In this document: positions 1 to 5,238 of the stretch, in pieces
How the letters are laid out: each line of letters begins with the position of its first letter
How positions within the stretch are numbered: the stretch's first letter is position 1
From: Clostridia bacterium
Lineage (GTDB): Bacteria; Bacillota_A; Clostridia; Oscillospirales; Acutalibacteraceae
DNA: 10,460 bases
Assembly: GCA_017445685.1 (NCBI GenBank)
Contig: JAFSTS010000150.1
Coordinates: 1 to 10,460 of the forward strand
Direction: 5' to 3'
Notes under the pieces: generated by a model
Seen by the model: the letters and a program-made list of their open reading frames with translations, nothing else
What the model was told of the DNA's origin: nothing
The model's database searches: none
Position numbers and translations under genes: made by a program

Positions 1-534
1 AACATTGAACTGCGGATTTGCAGTTCTGGAGTACCATCTTTTTTTGCAGCAGACGCGGCTTACTGCGTCATGAGGAATTGGAGTGTTTTTAATGATCTCC
101 AGCGCTTCTTCAACAGGTGTGTCTGCGTCCGTGATAATAACTCTTCTGCTTCCGAGGTCACGGATACTGCGCGTGATTTTTCTCGTGTCAACTCCCGAAA
201 TGCCGGGGATCTCATTTTCCTCCATGATTTCCGCAAGGGTCTTAGTGTAGCGGAAGTTTGAGGGAAAATCATTGTATTCCCTGACGATCAGTCCGCCGAT
301 GGTGGGAACTTTGGTTTCGTAGTCCTCGTCCGTTACACCGTAGTTGCCGATCAGAGGATAAGTCATAACTACCATCTGGTCAGTGTAAGACGGGTCGGAG
401 ACTATCTCCTGATAGCCGACCATTGAGGTATTGAAAACTATTTCGCATACTTTTTGAGTACGGAAACCGAAGCTGAAGCCGAAATATTCGCTCCCGTCTT
501 CAAGAACTATTTTACAGTCCGCCTTTTTTGCCAT
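1..534 (-). CDS. carA: Carbamoyl-phosphate synthase small (glutaminase) subunit, 5' part
   Basis: This gene starts at 534 on the minus strand and leaves the window at position 1, so only the first 178 codons are visible out of a usual 350-380. The frame is open throughout. The product begins MAKKADCKIVLEDGSEYFG and contains the CarA N-terminal domain hallmarks VFNTSMVGYQEIVSDPSY, TYPLIGNYGV, GISGVDTRKITRSIRDLG and, at the end, SRVCCKKRWYSRTANPQFN. CarA hydrolyses glutamine and channels ammonia to the large subunit CarB, giving carbamoyl phosphate for pyrimidine and arginine synthesis in the cytosol. The catalytic class I glutaminase domain (Cys-His-Glu) lies outside the window. The start is fixed by an AGGGAGGT ribosome binding site at 541-548, six bases upstream. 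carB would be expected further left, but this is not visible. The family call is secure. Whether the full gene is intact cannot be judged. Confidence 0.95.
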   Translation of the reverse strand, partial: MAKKADCKIVLEDGSEYFGFSFGFRTQKVCEIVFNTSMVGYQEIVSDPSYTDQMVVMTYPLIGNYGVTDEDYETKVPTIGGLIVREYNDFPSNFRYTKTLAEIMEENEIPGISGVDTRKITRSIRDLGSRRVIITDADTPVEEALEIIKNTPIPHDAVSRVCCKKRWYSRTANPQFNV

Positions 535-571
535 AAATAAACCTCCCTGTAAGGTGTCTGAAAACACACAA

Positions 572-616
572 GAAAGCGCCTGCGGCGCAGCGTCTGTGAC
601 GCAGGGTTTCGCTTTC
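572..616 (-). promoter_or_regulatory. GC-rich leader hairpin upstream of carA, candidate attenuator
   Basis: GAAAGCG at 572-578 pairs with CGCTTTC at 610-616, and CCTGCG at 579-584 pairs with CGCAGG at 600-605. This gives a 13-bp stem with a four-base bulge (606-609) and a 15-base loop. In the carA direction the stem is followed by TTGTGTGTTTTC (560-571), a weak U-rich stretch, and then by the carA ribosome binding site. That geometry fits an attenuator or a weak intrinsic terminator in the leader. The interrupted U-tract makes termination uncertain. I see no match to the PyrR-binding loop consensus. It could equally be part of a dispersed structured intergenic repeat. Confidence 0.4.
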
Positions 617-627
617 AATTCCGCCAT

Positions 628-655
628 CGCCGTTGCTCGAAGGGCAAAATCGGCG
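628..655 (-). other. Second hairpin in the carA leader
   Basis: CGCCG (628-632) pairs with CGGCG (651-655), and TTGC (633-636) pairs with GCAA (644-647) around a 7-base loop, leaving AAT (648-650) as a bulge. An alternative pairing of CCGCC (621-625) with GGCGG (652-656) would exclude part of this fold, so two mutually exclusive structures are possible in the leader RNA. The function is unknown. The pairing is read directly from the sequence; a regulatory role is inference. Confidence 0.35.
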
Positions 656-668
656 GGCGATATAAATC

Positions 669-711
669 TTTTTATTTAACAGGAAACTGCTCGTTTTCTG
701 TTAAATAAAAA
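669..711. repeat. Long AT-rich palindrome, 19-bp stem with 5-base loop
   Basis: TTTTTATTTAACAG at 669-682 is the exact reverse complement of 698-711. The inner bases GAAAC (683-687) pair with GTTTT (693-697) around the loop TGCTC (688-692), with one G-T pair. This is an almost perfect 19-bp stem. Neither strand carries a T-run after the stem, so it is not a standard intrinsic terminator in either direction. If the predicted carA promoter at 731-759 is right, the palindrome lies at the very 5' end of the carA transcript, where it could act as a stabilising 5' hairpin. It could also be the remnant or end of a small mobile repeat. Confidence 0.55.
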
Positions 712-730
712 AAGTGCAATAGCTGCAAAT

Positions 731-759
731 ATTGTACGCCTTAAAAAGCGCACGAACAA
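731..759 (-). promoter_or_regulatory. Candidate carA promoter
   Basis: On the minus strand TACAAT (731-736) matches the sigma-A -10 consensus in five of six positions. TTGTTC (754-759) lies 17 bases upstream as a weak -35 box with three of six matches. A transcript would begin near 724 and carry a leader of about 190 nt with the three hairpins at 669-711, 628-655 and 572-616. The weak -35 keeps confidence moderate. Confidence 0.35.
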
Positions 760-1225
760 TTTACGCTTTGCACATTATTGAAATCCGAAAAAACATCCCG
801 GAAAAAGGTTGGAGAAAATGTGCATTGAAGCACGCAGTGTTCATTTGTCAAAAACATATACTGCATATTTTCCTCCAAAAAAAACCGTCTATTCCGGCAA
901 AGTTACATTTGACGAAGCAGACAGCTTACTAAAGTATAATCTTTGTCGGAGCTCCCCGAAAAATCTTTTAAGATATGATAGCAAAAAACAGGTCGTTTGT
1001 CAACAGGAAAATGAAGGTTTAAAAGTAATTTTAAAAGTAATAATGAAAAATAATCGGCTCTGTCAAGTGCCGGAATGTAAAATTAACATACCCTGCCATA
1101 ACTTACCTTTTGACCGATTGGGTGATTGAAAATGGAAGCTCGTTCAAAAACGGTCAAAAATCAACTTTTCGTTGTGCTAAATCACAATAATAGTTGGCTG
1201 ATATTGGTTGAAATGCCGATTTTTT
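760..1225. other. Gene-poor stretch between divergent carA and fruR
   Basis: I see no recognisable gene here. One open frame on the plus strand runs 809-1129 (106 codons from TTG, or from ATG at 818 with GGAG only three bases before it), but the predicted peptide is basic, Cys-rich and matches no family I know. Its start signal is poorly spaced, and the AT-rich composition resembles intergenic DNA. The stretch also holds repeated AAAAGTAAT-like words around 1020-1042, a nested inverted repeat at 1108-1159, and a short dyad TTGTG-N6-CACAA at 1172-1187. I treat the open frame as probably fortuitous. Confidence 0.4.
1108..1159. repeat. Nested inverted repeat
   Basis: TTTTGACCG (1108-1116) is the exact reverse complement of CGGTCAAAA (1151-1159). 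Inside it, TTGAA (1126-1130) pairs with TTCAA (1143-1147). As RNA this would form a two-tier stem-loop with internal loops. No T-run follows on either strand, so it is not an obvious terminator. It sits about 75 bp upstream of the fruR -35 box and could be an operator-type dyad or a chance AT-rich repeat. Confidence 0.4.
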
Positions 1226-1255
1226 TGAATGTTATTGACTGTTTATGACTGTTTT
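1226..1255 (+). promoter_or_regulatory. Three tandem 10-bp repeats, candidate FruR operator
   Basis: TGAATGTTAT (1226-1235), TGACTGTTTA (1236-1245) and TGACTGTTTT (1246-1255) abut without gaps, and a partial fourth copy, TGATATAATA, continues into the -10 box. The period of 10 bp is close to one helical turn, so every copy faces the same side of the DNA. The array covers the -35 box and spacer of the fru promoter. Some DeoR-family sugar regulators bind phased direct repeats, so autoregulation by FruR is a reasonable inference, but binding is not shown here. Confidence 0.6.
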
Positions 1256-1264
1256 TGATATAAT
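1235..1264 (+). promoter_or_regulatory. Promoter of the fruR-fruK-fruA-ptsH-ptsI operon
   Basis: TTGACT (1235-1240) and TATAAT (1259-1264), 18 bases apart, match the sigma-A consensus in five and six of six positions. Transcription would start around 1271, giving a short leader of about 26 nt before the fruR ATG. The tandem repeats at 1226-1255 overlap the -35 box and spacer, so a bound regulator would compete with RNA polymerase. Confidence 0.75.
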
Positions 1265-1296
1265 AATAGCAGAAAACAAAAAGCGGTGGTAGAAAA

Positions 1297-2043
1297 ATGT
1301 TAACTCAGCAAAGGCGTCAGCAGATTCTTGATCTTCTAAAGGAAAAAGGCAGCGTGTCGGTCACGGAGCTGTGCGAAATGTTTCAGGCGAGTGAATCGAC
1401 AGTAAGGCGTGATCTTGCGTCTCTGTCAAGTCTGGGGAAGCTTAACAAAGTCCATGGCGGAGCGACAGTTCTTTCGCAGGAATTTCTCAACGGCGAAGCG
1501 AGCGTAAATGTTAAAGTCAACTCCTCATACGCTGAAAAAATGGAGATCGCCAAATATGCCGCTTCACTGATAAATGACAGCGATTATATTTTTCTTGACG
1601 CAGGCTCAACCACTTTTCTTTTAACGACACAGATCGAAAACACTAAGGCAACTTTTGTCACAAACGGCATCGCTCATGCAAGGGAGCTTGCCTCAAAGGG
1701 ATGCAGGGTGATGGTGCTGGGAGGAGATCTGAAACGCACTACGGAAGCTATAATCGGCATCGTAGCGGCGCATAATCTCCAAAAGTACAATTTTTCCAAG
1801 GCATTTATCGGCGCAAACGGTATCAGTGAAAAGCAGGGCTTTACAACGACCGACACAGAGGAAGCGATGATAAAGGCAATAGCTGTTGAGAGGAGCTTTG
1901 TCAGTTATGTCCTTGCAGACTCAACAAAATTCGGCAAGGTATCGCCCGTAAGCTATGCTGCGCTTGACAGTGTGTGCATAATCTGCGACAGATGCGACGA
2001 TAAAGAAATAAAAAATAAGACTGTTGTCAAAGAGGTGATGTAA
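1297..2043 (+). CDS. fruR: DeoR-family transcriptional regulator of fructose operon
   Basis: This is a 248-residue protein of the DeoR/GlpR family. Residues 6-57 form the N-terminal winged helix-turn-helix (RQQILDLLKEKGSVSVTELC, then SESTVRRDL at 32-40 and the wing LGKLNKVHGGAT). The rest is the DeoR C-terminal sensor domain, with the sugar-phosphate-binding loop DAGSTT at 101-106 and the later ADSTKFGK motif. Family members sense phosphorylated sugars, and in fructose operons the ligand is commonly fructose-1-phosphate. The length is normal for the family. The start is supported by GGTGG at 1285-1289. The gene is first in the operon and ends two bases before fruK, so it is co-transcribed with its probable targets and probably controls its own promoter through the repeats at 1226-1255. 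The fructose assignment rests on neighbours; the family assignment is secure. Confidence 0.92.
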   Translation: MLTQQRRQQILDLLKEKGSVSVTELCEMFQASESTVRRDLASLSSLGKLNKVHGGATVLSQEFLNGEASVNVKVNSSYAEKMEIAKYAASLINDSDYIFLDAGSTTFLLTTQIENTKATFVTNGIAHARELASKGCRVMVLGGDLKRTTEAIIGIVAAHNLQKYNFSKAFIGANGISEKQGFTTTDTEEAMIKAIAVERSFVSYVLADSTKFGKVSPVSYAALDSVCIICDRCDDKEIKNKTVVKEVM

Positions 2044-2045
2044 GT

Positions 2046-2966
2046 ATGGTTTTTACTGTAACTCTCAATCCGACGCTTGATTACTACATGAATGTCGAAA
2101 AGCTCAGGTACGACGACATCAACCGCTCGTATGAAGAAAAACTGTGCTACGGCGGAAAAGGAATCAATGTCTCGGTGATCCTCTCAAGGCTCGGCGTTGA
2201 CAACACAGCGCTTGGTTTTGTAGCGGGATTTACCGGCAAAAAGCTCGAAGAAATGCTTGAAAACGACTCTGTACACTGCTATTTTAACACTCTTGAAGAA
2301 GGCAACACGAGAATCAATGTCAAGATAAGATCCGATGTTGAGCTCGATGTCAACGCACAGGGACCTGCAATCAGTCCGGAAGATGTTGAAAAGCTCATGA
2401 AGAAGCTCGAAAAGTTAAAGCAGGGGGATTTTCTCGTTCTTGCCGGCTCTGTTCCGAAAACATTGCCGCGTGATATTTATGAAAATATTCTTCAGCGGCT
2501 TGACGGCAGAGGAATCAATTTCGTCGTCGATACGACGGGCGAGCTATTGCTGAATGTGCTGAAATATAAACCTTTCCTTGTAAAACCCAATCATCATGAG
2601 CTGGGCGACTTTTTCGGCAAGGTCGTTGAAACAGACGAAGAAGTTGAATATTACGCCAAAAAGCTCCAGCAGCTTGGAGCAAGAAATGTTCTTGTCTCCC
2701 GTTCCAAAAAGGGCGCGTTTCTCCTTGACGAAAACGGTGAGGCATATACGATCGGGAATGCAGAAGGTAAGCTTGTCAACAGTGTCGGTTGCGGTGACAG
2801 CATGGTTGCAGGCTTCGTTGCAGGATATAAACAAAAGCAAAATTATTCTCACGCGCTGATCCTTGGCTCCGCCTGCGGAAACGCAACGGCGTTTTCTCAG
2901 GAGCTTGCCGAAAGGCAGGAAATCGAAAGAGTATACGATGAAATGAAAAATCTTATCAGGAGGTAA
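2046..2966 (+). CDS. fruK: 1-phosphofructokinase (PfkB family)
   Basis: This 306-residue enzyme phosphorylates fructose-1-phosphate with ATP to fructose-1,6-bisphosphate, feeding PTS-imported fructose into glycolysis. PfkB/ribokinase fold motifs appear in order: the substrate-binding NPTLD (8-12), the GGKGINVS signature (36-43), GSVP (134-137), KPNHHEL, and the C-terminal anion hole/catalytic motif GCGDSMVAGF, with the base Asp251. The usual motif is GAGD; here Cys249 replaces the Ala, a mild variant that should not abolish activity. The length is typical. The ribosome binding site AGAGGTG lies inside the end of fruR (about 2029-2036) and the ATG follows the fruR stop by two bases, which suggests translational coupling. 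The gene sits directly before fruA, the usual fruRKA order. A tagatose-6-phosphate kinase (LacC) is the main alternative within the family, but the fructose-type IIABC downstream favours FruK. Confidence 0.95.
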   Translation: MVFTVTLNPTLDYYMNVEKLRYDDINRSYEEKLCYGGKGINVSVILSRLGVDNTALGFVAGFTGKKLEEMLENDSVHCYFNTLEEGNTRINVKIRSDVELDVNAQGPAISPEDVEKLMKKLEKLKQGDFLVLAGSVPKTLPRDIYENILQRLDGRGINFVVDTTGELLLNVLKYKPFLVKPNHHELGDFFGKVVETDEEVEYYAKKLQQLGARNVLVSRSKKGAFLLDENGEAYTIGNAEGKLVNSVGCGDSMVAGFVAGYKQKQNYSHALILGSACGNATAFSQELAERQEIERVYDEMKNLIRR

Positions 2967-2969
2967 ACT

Positions 2970-4892
2970 ATGAGAATTATCGACTTACTCAAAAAAGACG
3001 CGATTGAACTCAACACCGCAGCCGCTTCAAAAGATGAAGCAATCGAAAAAATGGTATCCCTTCACCAAAAGGCAGGAAATCTTGCAGACGCCGATGTCTA
3101 TAAGCAGGCAATTCTGGCAAGAGAAGCGCAATCCTCCACGGCTATCGGAGAAGGCATTGCAGTTCCGCACGCAAAAAGCGACAGTGTGCTGACTCCCGGA
3201 CTTGCCGCCATTACAGTTCCCGGAGGCGTAGATTACGGCGCTCCCGACTCAAAGCCTTCGGACATTCTCTTTATGATCGCAGCGCCTCTTGACGGCGACC
3301 TTCACCTTGAAATTCTGTCGAGGCTGATGGTCATGCTCATGGATTTTGACTTCTGCGCAAAGCTCAGAGCTGCGAAAACTCCCGAAGAATATCTTGACAT
3401 CATCGACAAAGCGGAATCCGAGAAATATCCGGAAGAGCCAAAGGTTGAAGAAGCTCCAAAAGAGGGTTATCAGATCCTTGCCGTTACCGCTTGCCCGACA
3501 GGAATCGCCCACACATATATGGCGGCCGAAGCTCTCCAGCAGGCGGCGGATAGAATGGGCGTCACCATCAAGGTTGAAACAGACGGCTCAGGCGGAGCGA
3601 AAAATGTTCTGACAAAAGAAGAGATCGCTGCTTGTGACGGAATCATATGCGCCGTTGACAGAAATGTTGAAATGGCTCGCTTTGATTCAAAGCCTGTTTA
3701 TAAAACATCAGTTTCAAACGGAATAAATAAGCCTGAGGAGCTCATAAATAAGATACTCAACAAAGAAGCTCCGATCTATCACAGCGACGGAGCAGATTCT
3801 TCCGAAGAATTTGCAGGCGACGACGAGAGCTTCGGCAGAAAACTCTACAAGCACCTCATGAACGGCGTTTCTCATATGCTTCCGTTCGTAGTCGGCGGCG
3901 GAGTTCTCATAGCTCTCGGCTTCCTAATAGATACGATCGTCGGAAACGCGAATGCAGGCGGTACATTTGGTTTCACAAACCCGGTAGCTGCCGTAGTCTT
4001 CTGGATAGGTAAAGCCGCGTTTGCGTTCATGCTTCCGATCCTTGCAGGATATATCTCGATGTCTATTGCAGATCGCCCCGGACTTCTTCCCGGAATCGTA
4101 GGCGGCTATCTTGCCACGACAGGTGCGACTCTTGCAACTCCTACGGGAGACGAAAAAGCAGTTTCAGGTTTCCTTGGCGCATTGCTCGCAGGTTTCCTTG
4201 CCGGCATAATTGTCAACTTCCTCAAAAAAGCGTTCAACTGGATGCCTAAAGCCATGGACGGTATCAAGCCTGTATTTATCTATCCGTTGTTCGGCACGCT
4301 CCTTATCGGCGTTGCAATGCTTCTTGTAAACCCCGTTGTAGGACTTCTTAACACAGGACTTTCCACTCTTTTGACAAACCTCGGCACAACAAGCAGATTC
4401 CTGCTTTCGATCGTTCTTGCCGCAATGATGGCGATCGACATGGGCGGCCCGTTCAACAAAGCTGCTTATGTTTTCGGCACAGCGGCTATTGCCGACGGAA
4501 ACACATGGATCATGGCTGCCGTTATGATAGGCGGTATGGTGCCTCCGATCGCAATTGCTCTTTCTACAACCTTTAACAAGAGCAAATGGAATGCGCAGGA
4601 ACTCAAGAGCGGCCCGGTAAACTATCTTATGGGACTTTGCTTCATCACTGAAGGCGCAATTCCTTACGCTGCGTCGGATCCTCTTCGCGTAATTCCCTCC
4701 TGTATGGTAGGCTCAGGTGTTGCAGGTCTTGTCTGCGCGCTGTTTAAATGCGCTTGTCCTGCTCCGCACGGCGGAATCTTCACCTTTGCAGTCGTAACTC
4801 ATCCTCTCGGTTATATTATCGCTCTTATTGCAGGCTCTGTCGCAGGCGCGCTCATGCTTGCTCTCTTGAAGAAAAACAAAAACAAAGCATAA
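2970..4892 (+). CDS. fruA: PTS fructose transporter, fused subunits IIABC
   Basis: This 640-residue membrane protein imports fructose and phosphorylates it at C1. Three domains are fused in the order A-B-C. IIA (about 1-147) has the phospho-accepting His67 in GEGIAVPHAKSD. IIB (about 168-265) has the phosphocysteine Cys175 in LAVTACPTGIAHTYMAAEAL. IIC (about 285-636) is a multi-spanning membrane domain starting YKHLMNGVSHMLPFVVGGG, with the conserved segments GGPFNKAAYVFG and GAIPYAASDPLRVIP that line the substrate site in fructose-type IIC. A charged linker joins A to B, and another (about 266-285) joins B to C. The length is normal for single-chain fructose IIABC and no key residue is missing. 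The start has a strong AGGAGG site at 2959-2964, three bases after the fruK stop. Phosphate arrives from the HPr encoded next in the operon. Sugar specificity for fructose follows from family type and the adjacent fruK. Confidence 0.96.
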   Translation: MRIIDLLKKDAIELNTAAASKDEAIEKMVSLHQKAGNLADADVYKQAILAREAQSSTAIGEGIAVPHAKSDSVLTPGLAAITVPGGVDYGAPDSKPSDILFMIAAPLDGDLHLEILSRLMVMLMDFDFCAKLRAAKTPEEYLDIIDKAESEKYPEEPKVEEAPKEGYQILAVTACPTGIAHTYMAAEALQQAADRMGVTIKVETDGSGGAKNVLTKEEIAACDGIICAVDRNVEMARFDSKPVYKTSVSNGINKPEELINKILNKEAPIYHSDGADSSEEFAGDDESFGRKLYKHLMNGVSHMLPFVVGGGVLIALGFLIDTIVGNANAGGTFGFTNPVAAVVFWIGKAAFAFMLPILAGYISMSIADRPGLLPGIVGGYLATTGATLATPTGDEKAVSGFLGALLAGFLAGIIVNFLKKAFNWMPKAMDGIKPVFIYPLFGTLLIGVAMLLVNPVVGLLNTGLSTLLTNLGTTSRFLLSIVLAAMMAIDMGGPFNKAAYVFGTAAIADGNTWIMAAVMIGGMVPPIAIALSTTFNKSKWNAQELKSGPVNYLMGLCFITEGAIPYAASDPLRVIPSCMVGSGVAGLVCALFKCACPAPHGGIFTFAVVTHPLGYIIALIAGSVAGALMLALLKKNKNKA

Positions 4893-4918
4893 ATTCATTT
4901 TAGAAAGGACTAAACAAA

Positions 4919-5185
4919 ATGGTACAGAAAAGCTTTACGCTCAAAAATAAAATGGGATTTCATATGCGTCCGGCTCAGGTGTTTGTCGGCGCAATGGCAA
5001 AGTATCCGGCTGAAATCAAAATAGAATTTAACGGCAAAGAGATCGACGGCAAAAGCATTATGAATATCATGGCTTCCTGCATGAAATGCGGCAGCGAAAT
5101 AACCGTAAAATGCAGCGGCGAGAATGAAGAAGCTATGCTTGCAGAAGCGGCAGCTATGATCGAAAGCGGTTTCGGCGAAGAATAA
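4919..5185 (+). CDS. ptsH: PTS phosphocarrier protein HPr
   Basis: This is an 88-residue HPr, the small cytosolic carrier that takes phosphate from enzyme I and passes it to IIA domains. The active-site His15 lies in MGFHMRPAQ (12-20), followed by the conserved Arg17 and Pro18. Met16 replaces the more usual Ala. Ser46 is present in GKSIMNIM (44-51), the site that HPr kinase phosphorylates in Gram-positive bacteria to make the CcpA co-repressor. The protein can therefore in principle both transport phosphate and signal catabolite repression, unlike Crh, which lacks His15. Two cysteines sit in ASCMKCG just after the Ser46 helix. The gene starts 26 bases after fruA with AGAAAGGA upstream, and lies before ptsI. 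Whether this is the only HPr of the genome cannot be seen here. Confidence 0.95.
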   Translation: MVQKSFTLKNKMGFHMRPAQVFVGAMAKYPAEIKIEFNGKEIDGKSIMNIMASCMKCGSEITVKCSGENEEAMLAEAAAMIESGFGEE

Positions 5186-5186
5186 T

Positions 5187-5220
5187 CACAAGGCATAGGG
5201 GGCATTTTGCCCCCATTGTG
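5187..5220 (+). promoter_or_regulatory. Intercistronic hairpin between ptsH and ptsI
   Basis: GGGGGCA (5198-5204) pairs with TGCCCCC (5208-5214) around a TTT loop, and CACAA (5187-5191) can pair with TTGTG (5216-5220) outside it. The hairpin begins just after the ptsH stop and ends five bases before the ptsI ribosome binding site. No T-run follows, so it is unlikely to terminate transcription. It may protect the ptsH mRNA 3' end, mark a processing site, or lower ptsI translation to set the HPr to EI ratio. The structure is clear; the role is inferred. Confidence 0.6.
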
Positions 5221-5238
5221 CTACGAGGAGGAAAAACT

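Noticed and set aside
535..760. PyrR-dependent attenuation of carA.
   Set aside because: The leader has hairpins, but I could not find the conserved PyrR-binding loop sequence, so the specific regulator is not supported.
1172..1187. Dyad TTGTG-CTAAAT-CACAA, resembling a Rex or CRP-type operator.
   Set aside because: Known Rex sites have TTGTGA and TCACAA arms, which places the TTGTG and CACAA halves eight bases apart; here the gap is six. The arms are only five bp, so a chance dyad in AT-rich DNA is likely.
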